Below, piece after piece: positions 16,877 through 25,639 of a DNA stretch of 64,000 nt (positions are counted from its first letter, which is position 1; the number at the start of each line of letters is the position of its first letter). Both the position numbers and the translations under genes were made by a program. Source of the DNA: Bradyrhizobium sp. CIAT3101 (GTDB lineage: Bacteria > Pseudomonadota > Alphaproteobacteria > Rhizobiales > Xanthobacteraceae). The notes beneath the pieces were generated by a model that saw nothing but the letters and a program-made list of their open reading frames with translations, was not told the DNA's origin and did no database searches. The stretch is taken from positions 3,059,001-3,123,000 of the forward strand of contig NZ_CP121634.1 of assembly GCF_029714945.1 (NCBI RefSeq), given 5' to 3'.

Positions 16877-18100
16877 CTACCGCTCGTCCGCGATCACCTT
16901 GCCGTCGTTCGGCAATGCGCCGGGGCTGACCAGCTCGACTGCGCCGCCGAGCTTGGTCACGGCCCGCAGGGTGCCCGCGATCTCCTCGCGCAGTGCATCG
17001 CCTGATGTGTCCGCCTCGGCTTTCAGCGTCATCGCATCGGCCTCGCCCTGGCGGGTGACGACGAGGCGCAGCCGTCCGAGCGCGGGATGGCGCTTGGCGA
17101 TCTCGGCGACCTGCTCGGGGCGGACGAACATACCCTTGACCTTGGTGGTCTGGTCGGCGCGGCCCATCCAGCCCTTGATGCGCATGTTGGTGCGACCGCA
17201 TTTGCTCGAGCCCGGCAACGCCGCGGTGAGGTCGCCGAGCGCCAGCCGGATCCAGGGATGGTGCGGATCGAGCGAGGTCACCACGATCTCGCCGACATCA
17301 CCCGGGGACACGGGATCGCCGGTGCCGGGCTTGACGATCTCCATGATCAGATCCTCGTTCACGACCATGCCGTCGCGCGCCTCGGTCTCGAACGCGATGA
17401 GGCCGAGATCGGCGGTGCCGAAAGCCTGGTAGGCGTCGATGCCGCGCGCCTTGATCTCGGCCTGCAGCGTGGGCGGAAACGCCGCGCCCGAAACCAGCGC
17501 GCGCTTGATCGAGGAGATGTCGCGGCCCGCGGTCACTGCGGCATCGAGCAGGATCTTCAGGAAATCGGGGGTCCCACTATAGCCGACGGGACGGTAGGCC
17601 TCGATCAGCTCGAACTGCTGCTCGGTGTTGCCGGGGCCGGCCGGGATCACCGCGCAACCCAATGCGCGCGCCGAGGCGTCGAAGATGAAGCCGCCGGGGG
17701 TGAGGTGGTAGCTGAAGGTGTTGAGCACGATGTCTTCGGGGCGGAATCCGGCCGCGTACAGCGCCCGCGCGCCGCGCCAGGGATCGGCCTGCCGCCCCTC
17801 CGGCTCGAAGATCGGGCCGGGCGACGTGAACAGGCGGGCAAACGACCCCGGGGCCGCCGCCACGAACCCGCCGAAGGGCTGGGAGGCCTTGTGCAGGGCA
17901 GGCAGTTCCGACTTGCGCAGCACGGGAAGGCCGGCCAGCGCCGTCCTGGAGGTCACCGCGGCGGGATCGATGCCCTTCAGCCGCTCGGCATAGGCGGGCG
18001 TGCTCATCGCGCTGCGCAGGAGGCCTGGCAGGCGGGCGAACAGCTCGGCCTCGCGCGCCGCTGGCTCGCGCGTCTCGAGGGCGTCGTAATGGGCGGTCAT
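16877..18100 (-). CDS. PaaK-like AMP-forming CoA ligase
   Basis: This 407-aa adenylate-forming enzyme is of the phenylacetate-CoA ligase type. It has LFTSPGPIFEP in place of the common Ser/Thr-Gly-rich loop, then IVLNTFSYHLTPGGF, AFGTADLG, the hinge region GDLTA and GRADQTTKVKGMFV near the C-terminal domain. It should activate an aromatic or other organic acid to its CoA thioester. In related bacteria such genes travel with HAAT transporter genes, and a HAAT operon lies just upstream on the same strand, separated by the AGE-family gene. The substrate is not known. Confidence 0.82.
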   Translation of the reverse strand: MTAHYDALETREPAAREAELFARLPGLLRSAMSTPAYAERLKGIDPAAVTSRTALAGLPVLRKSELPALHKASQPFGGFVAAAPGSFARLFTSPGPIFEPEGRQADPWRGARALYAAGFRPEDIVLNTFSYHLTPGGFIFDASARALGCAVIPAGPGNTEQQFELIEAYRPVGYSGTPDFLKILLDAAVTAGRDISSIKRALVSGAAFPPTLQAEIKARGIDAYQAFGTADLGLIAFETEARDGMVVNEDLIMEIVKPGTGDPVSPGDVGEIVVTSLDPHHPWIRLALGDLTAALPGSSKCGRTNMRIKGWMGRADQTTKVKGMFVRPEQVAEIAKRHPALGRLRLVVTRQGEADAMTLKAEADTSGDALREEIAGTLRAVTKLGGAVELVSPGALPNDGKVIADER

Positions 18101-18186
18101 GACAGGTCTTTCCGGGTTGGCATCCGTTGCACGCCGCCGCTCGCATGGGTATCAGACGGCCATTGGCGGGGCGTGGAGAGGACGCA

Positions 18187-19338
18187 ATGGCGGACGAGAG
18201 CATCATTCCGGCGGAAGAAGCGGCGGGGGTCGTCGCGCGCCTGAAGCGCCGCATGATCGAGGACGCGATCCCGCTGTGGTCGACCGTCGGCTGGGACCAT
18301 GAAACGGGCGGTTTCATCGATCGGCTGCACCGCGACGGCACGGCCGACAGAGCCGCGCCGCGGCGCGTGTTCGTGCAAGCGCGCCAGATCTGGTGCTACG
18401 CCAAGGCGGCGCAGATGGGCTGGTATCCGCAAGGTCGCGCCATCGCGCTGAAGGGGCTCGAGCATCTGCTGGCAAAGGCCAAGGCGCCGGACGGAAAGCC
18501 CGGCTATGTGCACCGGCTGACGCCGGATGGCGCGGTGCTCGATGCGCGGCGCGACGCCTATGACCACGCCTTCATCCTGTTTGCGCTGGCAACCGTCTAT
18601 ACGCTCGACCAGGACGCGCAGATCCGCGCCGAGATCGATGCGCTGCTCGGCTTCCTCGACGGCCATCTGCGCTCGCCGCATGGCGGCGTGCATGAGAGCC
18701 TGCCGGTGTCGCTGCCGCGCCGGCAGAACCCGCAGATGCATCTGTTCGAGGCGATGATCGCGTGCTTCGACGCGACCCACGATCTGTCGTTCCAGAACCG
18801 CGCCGGCGAATTCTTCGCGCTGTTCCTCGCCAATCTCTACGACAAGCGGAAATGCGCGCTCGGCGAATATTTCGAGGAGGACTGGTCGAAGATCGAACCG
18901 GTCAGCGTCGAGGCCGGCCACCAGGCGGAATGGGTCTGGCTGCTGAAGGGATTTGAACGCATCACGGGCTGTCCGACCGGACAGCGGCGCGCAGAGCTGC
19001 TGGCGACGGCGCTGCGCTATCGCGACACGGCGACCGGCTGTCTCGTCGACGAGGGCGACGATACCGGCAATATCCGCCGCGCGACGCGCCGGCTGTGGCC
19101 GCAGACCGAGATCGCGAAGGCGTGGATCGCGCAGGCCGAGTCGGGCGAGGCGGGTGCGGCGGAGGAAGCGCGTGCGTCGCTGGTGCGGCTCGAACGGCAT
19201 TATCTCAGCCATCCCGTGCGGGGCGGCTGGTACGACCAGTTCGACAGCGACGGCAAATCGCTGGTCGACACCATTCCTGCGTCGTCGTTCTATCATGTTC
19301 TCTGCGCGGTCACGGAAGCGGAGCAGGTGCTGAGCTAG
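18187..19338 (+). CDS. AGE-family sugar epimerase/isomerase
   Basis: This 383-aa protein of the N-acyl-glucosamine 2-epimerase / mannose isomerase superfamily has an (alpha/alpha)6-barrel fold. Family motifs seen include RVFVQARQIWCYAKA, DAYDHAFILFALA, QNPQMHLFEAMIACFDAT, EPVSVEAGHQAEWVWLL and RRLWPQTEIAKAW, which contain the conserved His and Arg residues of the active site. It may interconvert mannose and fructose or their phosphates. The ATG at 18187 has GGAGAGGA upstream; the frame opening at 18127 is longer. It lies on the opposite strand between livF and the PaaK-like gene and ends 3 nt from the livF stop. Confidence 0.85.
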   Translation: MADESIIPAEEAAGVVARLKRRMIEDAIPLWSTVGWDHETGGFIDRLHRDGTADRAAPRRVFVQARQIWCYAKAAQMGWYPQGRAIALKGLEHLLAKAKAPDGKPGYVHRLTPDGAVLDARRDAYDHAFILFALATVYTLDQDAQIRAEIDALLGFLDGHLRSPHGGVHESLPVSLPRRQNPQMHLFEAMIACFDATHDLSFQNRAGEFFALFLANLYDKRKCALGEYFEEDWSKIEPVSVEAGHQAEWVWLLKGFERITGCPTGQRRAELLATALRYRDTATGCLVDEGDDTGNIRRATRRLWPQTEIAKAWIAQAESGEAGAAEEARASLVRLERHYLSHPVRGGWYDQFDSDGKSLVDTIPASSFYHVLCAVTEAEQVLS

Positions 19339-19341
19339 AGC

Positions 19342-20181
19342 TCAGAGCCACCGTTTGCGCCGCTTAAAACTCTTCAGGTTCTTGAAGCTCTTGCGCTGGT
19401 CGCCGGCGCCGCCGAGGTAGAATTCCTTGACGTCCTCGTTGTCGCGCAGCTCGTCGGCGGTGCCGTCGAGCACGACCTTGCCCTGCTCCATGATGTAGCC
19501 GTGGCTTGCCACCGACAGCGCGGCGCGCGCGTTCTGCTCCACCAGCAGGATGGTGACGCCGAGGTCGCGGTTGATCTTCTGGATGATCGAGAACACCTCT
19601 TTCACCAGTAGTGGCGACAGGCCCATCGACGGCTCGTCCATCAAGATCATCTTCGGGCGTGCCATCAGTGCGCGGCCGATCGCGAGCATCTGCTGCTCGC
19701 CGCCGGAGAGATAGCCGGCCAGTCCCGTGCGCTCCTTCAGGCGCGGGAAATAGTTGAAGACCATATCGAGGTCGGCATCGACCTCGCGATCCCTGCGCGT
19801 GAAGGCGCCGAGCCTGAGGTTTTCCAGCGACGTCATGTCGGCGACGATGCGCCGGCCCTCCATCACCTGGAAGATGCCGCGGCGGACAATCTTGTCGGGA
19901 TCGATGCCGGCGATGGGCTCGCCCTCGAACAGGATCTCGCCGCGCGTGACCTCGCCGTCCTCGGTCTTGAGCAATCCCGAGATCGCCTTCAGCGTCGTCG
20001 ACTTGCCGGCACCGTTGGCGCCCAGCAGCGCCACGATCGCGCCCTTGGGCACGTCGAGGCTGAGGCCGCGCAGCACCAGGATGACGTCGTCATAGACGAC
20101 CTCGATGTTGCGCACGGCGAGGAGGGGAGCGGGGGCCACGGCCGTCGGTTTGGCGCGGGATGCTTCGAGGATGTCGGTCAT
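19342..20181 (-). CDS. HAAT ABC transporter ATPase LivF-like (system 1)
   Basis: This 279-aa ABC ATPase has Walker A GANGAGKST, signature LSGGEQQMLAIGRA and Walker B MILMDEPSMGL. The short Q-loop region and QNARAALSVASHG are typical of LivF, one of two ATPases of the branched-chain-amino-acid-type importer. I chose ATG 20181 (MTDILEAS). The longer frame from 20238 would take its N terminus from the palindromic repeat upstream and is unlikely. It is the last transporter gene of the minus-strand operon running from 26457. Confidence 0.9.
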   Translation of the reverse strand: MTDILEASRAKPTAVAPAPLLAVRNIEVVYDDVILVLRGLSLDVPKGAIVALLGANGAGKSTTLKAISGLLKTEDGEVTRGEILFEGEPIAGIDPDKIVRRGIFQVMEGRRIVADMTSLENLRLGAFTRRDREVDADLDMVFNYFPRLKERTGLAGYLSGGEQQMLAIGRALMARPKMILMDEPSMGLSPLLVKEVFSIIQKINRDLGVTILLVEQNARAALSVASHGYIMEQGKVVLDGTADELRDNEDVKEFYLGGAGDQRKSFKNLKSFKRRKRWL

Positions 20182-20207
20182 GTTCGGTGCCGCCAATTTG
20201 CTGCGCT

Positions 20208-20319
20208 CGTCATGCCCGGGCTTGTCCCGGGCATCCACGTACTTTGTGGGTGAGGTCAGACGTGGATGGCCGGGACATCTGCGCGAAGACGCGCTTCGCG
20301 CTTTTGCCCGGCCATGACG
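20208..20319. repeat. Palindromic intergenic repeat between SBP and livF genes
   Basis: This 112-nt stretch has nested inverted repeats: outer arms CGTCATG (20208-20214) and CATGACG (20313-20319), inner arms ATCCACGT (20233-20240) and ACGTGGAT (20260-20267), and GCGCGAA / TTCGCGC (20281-20287, 20295-20301). It can fold into a multi-hairpin RNA. The style resembles dispersed intergenic repeats of Bradyrhizobium genomes (from memory, not searched). It could stabilise the binding-protein mRNA or reduce read-through into livF. Confidence 0.75.
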
Positions 20320-20331
20320 TCCGAGATTGCA

Positions 20332-21615
20332 TCACCAGCCCAGCAGTTCCGGCTTGCGCGGCAGCTCGACGGTCTTGACCTTCTCGAGCTTGATCGTGCC
20401 CTTGGCCATGAGGTCGTTGAGGTCGCCGTCGGTCGCGCCCGAGATCTCGGTGCGATAGAGCTCGACCTTGAGCGTGCCGCGATGGTCCTTGTCGGTCCAG
20501 GTCGAAGGCGCGCAGACGCCTTCCATGCCGGCCGGCACCCAATCCTTCTTCTGGTAGAAGCCCTTGGCGACGTTGTCGCCGGTGGCGCCGCCGTTCTTGG
20601 TGGCCCAGTCAAGCGCCTCCTTCATGTAGAGCGCCGAGCAAACCGCCGCGACGTAGTGAACCGGGCGATAGACCTTGCCGGTGGGGTCGGACATCTTGGA
20701 GATCTCCATCACCGTCTTCATGCCGGGCGCGTCACCGCCCCAGCTCACCGCGGTGCGCAGCGGGAAGATCACGCCGTTGGCAGCGTCACCCGCGGTCTTG
20801 GCGGCGTTCTCGTCCATGCCCCAGACATTGCCGAGGAACTGGATCTCGACGCCGGCGGTCTTGCAGGCCTTCATCACCGAGATGTTGGAGGCCGCGGTGT
20901 TGCCGAGATAGGCGTAGTTGGCGCCGGAGGATTTCAGGCTCAGGCACTGCGCGCTGTAGTCACCCGGCGCGAGCGCGAACACCAGCGGCGGCAGCACCTC
21001 GAAACCGAGCTCCTGCGCCATCGCTTCGCCGGCAGCCTTCGGCGCGTTCGGGTACGGATGGTTGGCGCCCATGTGGACGAATTTCGGCTTACCGGGCTTG
21101 CCCTTGGCCTTCCAGTCCTCGGCGGCCCAGATCAGCATCGCGCGCAGCGAGTCTGAATAGCTCGGGCCGTAGAAGAAATTGTAGGGCGCGGGCTTGGCCT
21201 TGCCGCTGGTGCCTTCAGGATCGGTCAGGGCGGCGGCATAGGAGCCCGAGAGGTCGGGGATCTTGTCCTGGGCGAGGAAGCCGGTCAGCGCTTCGGTGTC
21301 AGCCGTGCCCCAGCCCATGATCGCGGCGACCTTGCTGTCCGGCGCCGACCATTTCTTGTAGAGCGCGATCGCGCGCGGCACCTGGTAGCCGTAATCGTTG
21401 GTGTCGACGCTGAGCTGCTTGCCGCCGACGCCGCCGTTCTTGTTGACCCAGGCAAAGGTGTCGGCGACGGCCTGGCCGTAGGGCGTGCCGACGTCGGAGG
21501 TGCCGCCGGAATAATCGGCGAGATGCCCGATCGCGATCTGCGCCTGCGCGCTCGCGGAGTATGCCGCGATCACAAGCGCGAGCGATGCGGTGCTCAAAAG
21601 GGACTTCATTGTCAT
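20332..21615 (-). CDS. HAAT substrate-binding protein (system 1)
   Basis: This 427-aa periplasmic type I binding protein has a signal peptide (residues about 1-25, ending SASAQA), then IAIGHLADYSGGTSDVGTPYGQ, the usual start of LivK-like receptors. It should capture the ligand for LivH/LivM. The first ATG, at 21615, has GGAGG 9 nt upstream. The association with two CoA ligases suggests an organic or aromatic acid ligand instead of an amino acid (inference). It is followed by the palindromic repeat at 20208-20319. Confidence 0.9.
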   Translation of the reverse strand: MTMKSLLSTASLALVIAAYSASAQAQIAIGHLADYSGGTSDVGTPYGQAVADTFAWVNKNGGVGGKQLSVDTNDYGYQVPRAIALYKKWSAPDSKVAAIMGWGTADTEALTGFLAQDKIPDLSGSYAAALTDPEGTSGKAKPAPYNFFYGPSYSDSLRAMLIWAAEDWKAKGKPGKPKFVHMGANHPYPNAPKAAGEAMAQELGFEVLPPLVFALAPGDYSAQCLSLKSSGANYAYLGNTAASNISVMKACKTAGVEIQFLGNVWGMDENAAKTAGDAANGVIFPLRTAVSWGGDAPGMKTVMEISKMSDPTGKVYRPVHYVAAVCSALYMKEALDWATKNGGATGDNVAKGFYQKKDWVPAGMEGVCAPSTWTDKDHRGTLKVELYRTEISGATDGDLNDLMAKGTIKLEKVKTVELPRKPELLGW

Positions 21616-21660
21616 GGGTCGGTTCCTCCGGTTTTATTGTTTAAGTGAAGCAGCCCGCGC

Positions 21661-22734
21661 TCAGTGCGAGAACGGGTAGAGTTTCCAGTATGCCTTGATC
21701 TGCCGCCAGCGATGCGCGAGCCCGTCCGGCTCGAACATCAAGAACGCGATGATGATCACCCCGATCGCGATCTCGCGCAGGAAGGTGATGTTGTTGTTGA
21801 GCGACAACGCCTTGTCGATCGCGCCGCCCTTCAGTGAGAGGCTGATGAATTCCATCGATTCCGGCAACAGCACCACGAAGGCCGTGCCCATCAGCGTGCC
21901 CATGATCGAGCCGGTGCCGCCGATGATGATCATGGCGAGGAACAGGATCGAGCGCTCGATACCAAACCCTTCCTGCGAGACCACCAGCTGGTAATGCGCG
22001 TAGAGCGCGCCGGCGATGCCGGCGAAGAACGCGGCGAGCCCGAACGACAGCGTGCGGTATTTGGTGAGGTTGATGCCCATGATCTCGGCGGAGAGATAAT
22101 GGTCGCGGATCGCCACCAGCGCGCGGCCATCGCGGGTGCGCATCAAATTGGTGACGAGGACGTAGCTGAAGAGCACATAGGCCAGCACGACGTAGAAATA
22201 TTGCTTATCGCCGCGCAAAGTGTAGCCCAGAATCGAGAACGGCTCGGCGCTCGCCGGCACGGAGCCGCCGGAAAACCATTCGGCACGTGAGAAGAAGTCG
22301 AGCAGGATATATTGGGCGGCCAGCGTCGCGATGACGAGGTAAAGCCCCTTCAGGCGCGCCGCCGGAATGCCGAAGATCAGCCCGACCAGCGCGGTGACGA
22401 CACCGGCGAGCGGGATCGCGAAGAACACCGGGATCGGCGCGTTGTTGGAGATGTAGGCCGAGGTGAAGGCGCCGAGCAGGAAGAAGGCGGCATGCCCGAT
22501 CGAGATCTGGCCGGTGAAGCCGACCAGGATGTTCAGCCCGAGCGCCGCGATCGAGAAGATACCGATCTGGATCAGGATGCTGAGCCAGTAGCCGCCGAGG
22601 ACTTGCGGCACGAGGCAAAGCAGCAAGACGCCGGCAATCGCAAAGTTGCGGCTGGTCGTGGTCGGGAAGATCGTGGTGTCGGCCGCGTAGGAGGTGCGGA
22701 AATCACCAGCAGGGATGAGGGCAGGGCCGGCCAT
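21661..22734 (-). CDS. HAAT permease LivM-like (system 1)
   Basis: This 357-aa membrane protein has about 9-10 hydrophobic helices and the LivM motif LGLNILVGFTGQISIGHAAF, followed later by the EAA-like loop VAIRDHYLSAEIMGINLTKY and IIIGGTGSIMGTLMGTAF. It forms the inner-membrane channel with LivH. It starts 3 nt after the livH stop. The C terminus (FEPDGLAHRWRQIKAYW) is typical of LivM. Confidence 0.92.
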   Translation of the reverse strand: MAGPALIPAGDFRTSYAADTTIFPTTTSRNFAIAGVLLLCLVPQVLGGYWLSILIQIGIFSIAALGLNILVGFTGQISIGHAAFFLLGAFTSAYISNNAPIPVFFAIPLAGVVTALVGLIFGIPAARLKGLYLVIATLAAQYILLDFFSRAEWFSGGSVPASAEPFSILGYTLRGDKQYFYVVLAYVLFSYVLVTNLMRTRDGRALVAIRDHYLSAEIMGINLTKYRTLSFGLAAFFAGIAGALYAHYQLVVSQEGFGIERSILFLAMIIIGGTGSIMGTLMGTAFVVLLPESMEFISLSLKGGAIDKALSLNNNITFLREIAIGVIIIAFLMFEPDGLAHRWRQIKAYWKLYPFSH

Positions 22735-22737
22735 GGA

Positions 22738-23631
22738 TCAGATCCGCTCGATGTCGTGGGTGCCGAACAGGCCGTAAGGCTTGATCATCAGCACGATGAT
22801 GAGGACGTAGAACGGCGCGATCTCGTAGAGATTGCCCCAGTGCAGGTATTGGCTGTCGACATATTGCGCGACGTTCTCGAGCACCCCGATGATGATGCCG
22901 CCGAGCACCGCGCCGCCGACGGAATCGAGCCCGCCGAGGATCGCCGCCGGAAACACTTTTATGCCGTAGGCGGCAAGGCCCGACGACACGCCGTTGACCA
23001 CGGCGACGACCACGCCGGCGACCGCGGAGACGGTGGCGGAGATCGCCCAGGCCATTGCGAACACGCTCTTCACGGAAATGCCGAGCGACTGCGCCACCTG
23101 CTGGTTGAACGCGGTGGCGCGCATCGCGAGGCCGTATTTCGAGGCGCGGAAGAACCAGGCCATGCCGATCATCATCGCGACCGACACGACCAGGCTCATG
23201 ACATAGACGGTCTGGATCTGGAGGCCGAACAGGCCGACCGACTGGCTCTCGAACACGCGCGGGAACGGCTGCGGATTGACGCCAAACATCCATTTCAGCG
23301 TCGCCTGCAGCACGGTGGAGAGGCCGATCGTCACCATGATGACAGAAATAATGGGTTCGCCGATCATCGGCCGCAGGATCAGCACCTGGATCGCGATGCC
23401 GAACACGAACATGAACACCAGCGTCATCGGCATGCCGATCCAGAACGGCACCTGGTATTTGGCGAGCAACGCCCAGCATACCCAAGCGCCGACCAGCAGC
23501 ATTTCACCTTGCGCGAAATTGACGACCTGCGTCGCCTTGTAGATCAGCACGAACGACATCGCGACCACGCCATAGAGCGTGCCGACCACGAGGCCGTTGA
23601 CCAGGAGCTGGATAAGGAAGGCGCTGTTCAT
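22738..23631 (-). CDS. HAAT permease LivH-like (system 1)
   Basis: This 297-aa membrane protein is of the LivH type: LLVNGLVVGTLYGVVAMSFVLIYKATQVVNFAQGEM at the N terminus and ILGGLDSVGGAVLGGIIIGVLENV near the C terminus. It pairs with LivM to form the translocation pore. I chose ATG 23631 (MNSAFLIQ); the frame extends to 23775, but that part has no recognisable homology. It lies 76 nt downstream of the acyl-CoA ligase gene in the same operon. Confidence 0.92.
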   Translation of the reverse strand: MNSAFLIQLLVNGLVVGTLYGVVAMSFVLIYKATQVVNFAQGEMLLVGAWVCWALLAKYQVPFWIGMPMTLVFMFVFGIAIQVLILRPMIGEPIISVIMVTIGLSTVLQATLKWMFGVNPQPFPRVFESQSVGLFGLQIQTVYVMSLVVSVAMMIGMAWFFRASKYGLAMRATAFNQQVAQSLGISVKSVFAMAWAISATVSAVAGVVVAVVNGVSSGLAAYGIKVFPAAILGGLDSVGGAVLGGIIIGVLENVAQYVDSQYLHWGNLYEIAPFYVLIIVLMIKPYGLFGTHDIERI

Positions 23632-23707
23632 GTGATGCTGTCCTTCGCCTCTCCGTAACGGCGCGAGAAGGGGTGGATCAATTGCGGGTTCTGCATCGGA
23701 AGCGAAT

Positions 23708-25639
23708 TCACTCCGCGGCCTCCGCCATGGGCCCGTGTTCGCCGAGATCGACCACGCGGAGCGTCGTGCGCACACGCTGCGTGGTGCCGTCCTGGAAGCG
23801 GATCACGGTGTCGACGGGGATGTCGGCTGCTCCGCGATAGATGGCGTCGATGATGCCTTCGTATTTCTCGTTGATGACGCTGCGGCGCACCTTTCGCGTG
23901 CGCGTGAGCTCGCCGTCATCGGCGTCGAGCTCCTTGTAGAGCAGCAGGAAGCGCGAGATGCGCTGTGCCGGCGGCAGCGTGGCGTTGACGGTCTCGACTT
24001 CCTTCTGGAGCAGCCTGTAGACTTCGGGCCGCGAGGCGAGGTCGCTGTACGTCGTGAACGAGAGCCGGTTTTTCTCCGCCCATTTCGAGATGATGGAGTA
24101 GCGGATGCAGATCATCGCGGCGAGCGCGTCGCGGCCGGCGCCCAGCACGACGGCTTCCGCGATGTAGGGCGAGAACTTCAGCTTGTTCTCGATGAATTGC
24201 GGCGAGAAGCGCTCGCCGCGCGAGGTCTCCGCGAGATCCTTGATGCGGTCGATGACGACGAGCTGGCGGTCCGCGTTGAAATAGCCGGCATCGCCCGACA
24301 GCATCCAGCCGTCCCTGATGTCGGCGACGCTGGCCTCGGGATTCTTGTAATAGCCGAGGAACATGTTGGGGTGCCGCACCACGATCTCGCCGACACCGTG
24401 GACGTCGGCATTGTCGATGCGGATCTCGACGCTGTCCGCCATCGGCACGCCCGTCGTGTCAGGGTCGACCTTGCCCGCGGGATGCAGCGTGTAAGCTCCC
24501 AGCAGTTCGGTCTGACCGTAGAGCGTGCGCAGCGGCACGCCCATGGCCTGGAAGAACTTGAAGGTGTCGGGCCCGAGCGCGGCGCCGCCGGTCGCGGCCG
24601 AGCGCAGCCGCGTGAAACCGAGCCGGTCGCGCAGCGCGCGGAACAGGATCGCGTCGGCAAAGCCCGAGCGCTTGCCCTGTTCGAGCGCGGCCAGACCCGA
24701 CTTCATGCCGATGTCGAACAGCCGTTGCTTGAACGGCGTCGCATCCATCACCTTGGCGCGGACGTCCGCCGCGATGGATTCCCAGGCCCGCGGCGCGAAC
24801 AACACGAATGTCGGCGCGATCTCGCGCAGATCGTTCATCATCGTATCCGGCTCTTCGACGAAGTTGATCTTCATCCGGCAGAGCAGGCCTTTGCCGAGCA
24901 CATAGACCTGTTCCATGATCCAGGGCAGCGGCAGCACCGAGACATATTCGTCGTCGGGGCCTTTCGGGTCGAAGGCGAGATAGGTCGCACAATGGCCGAG
25001 CACGCGACCGGCGGCGAGCATCGCGAGCTTCGGATGCGACGTCGTGCCCGACGTGGTGCAGAGGATCGCAACATCCTCCCCCTTGGTGGCATCGACCAGC
25101 CTGTCGTAAAGCTCCGGCTCGCGCGCGGCCCTGGTACGGCCGAGCTCGGCGAATTTTTCTGCCGACATCAGGCGCGGGTCGTCATATTTCCGCATCCCGC
25201 GCGGGTCGGAATAGATGATGTGCTTGAGCCGCGGCACGCGCTCGGCCAGCGCCAGCAGCTTGTCCACCTGCTCCTCGTCCTCGGCGAAGACGAGCTGCGC
25301 TTCGCCATAGTTGAGGAGATACAAGGCCTCTTCATCGAGCACATCGCGATAGAGCCCGAGGCTCAATCCGCCGATCGCATGCGCCGCCACTTCCGCCGCG
25401 ACCCAGTCCGGACGGTTATCGCCGATGATGCCGATGACATCGCCGCGGCCAAGGCCCAGTTCGACCAGGCCTAGCGCGAAATCGCGCACGCGGGTCTGGT
25501 AATCGTTCCAGGTGAACGGACGCCAGAGGCCGAGATCCTTTTCGCGTAGCGCGATCTCGTTGCCGTGCTCCTTGGCATTGAGCCGGAGCATTTTCGGATA
25601 GGTGTCGGCCTGGGCGACGCGGCCTGCGTAATCCATCAT
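23708..25639 (-). CDS. AMP-forming long-chain acyl-CoA ligase
   Basis: This 643-aa adenylate-forming enzyme has the AMP-binding loop ILCTTSGTTSHPKLAM (about residues 185-200), YGQTELLGAYTLHPAGKVD, and the hinge and ligase motif GWMLSGDAGYFNADRQLVVIDRIKDL. Length and motifs fit long-chain fatty acyl-CoA synthetases. The ATG at 25639 overlaps the livG stop; a longer frame running through livG is a shadow. The gene sits inside the HAAT operon between livG and livH, so its product probably activates the imported acid or a derivative. Confidence 0.9.
   Translation of the reverse strand: MMDYAGRVAQADTYPKMLRLNAKEHGNEIALREKDLGLWRPFTWNDYQTRVRDFALGLVELGLGRGDVIGIIGDNRPDWVAAEVAAHAIGGLSLGLYRDVLDEEALYLLNYGEAQLVFAEDEEQVDKLLALAERVPRLKHIIYSDPRGMRKYDDPRLMSAEKFAELGRTRAAREPELYDRLVDATKGEDVAILCTTSGTTSHPKLAMLAAGRVLGHCATYLAFDPKGPDDEYVSVLPLPWIMEQVYVLGKGLLCRMKINFVEEPDTMMNDLREIAPTFVLFAPRAWESIAADVRAKVMDATPFKQRLFDIGMKSGLAALEQGKRSGFADAILFRALRDRLGFTRLRSAATGGAALGPDTFKFFQAMGVPLRTLYGQTELLGAYTLHPAGKVDPDTTGVPMADSVEIRIDNADVHGVGEIVVRHPNMFLGYYKNPEASVADIRDGWMLSGDAGYFNADRQLVVIDRIKDLAETSRGERFSPQFIENKLKFSPYIAEAVVLGAGRDALAAMICIRYSIISKWAEKNRLSFTTYSDLASRPEVYRLLQKEVETVNATLPPAQRISRFLLLYKELDADDGELTRTRKVRRSVINEKYEGIIDAIYRGAADIPVDTVIRFQDGTTQRVRTTLRVVDLGEHGPMAEAAE

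Noticed and set aside
20182..20331. N-terminal extension of LivF (19 codons) through the palindromic repeat
   Set aside because: The extra residues come from the repeat sequence; ATG 20181 gives the normal LivF N terminus.
22312..25474. 448- and 579-codon forward frames opposite livM/livH and the acyl-CoA ligase
   Set aside because: Highly charged, His/Arg/Asp-rich translations typical of antisense frames of membrane and enzyme genes.
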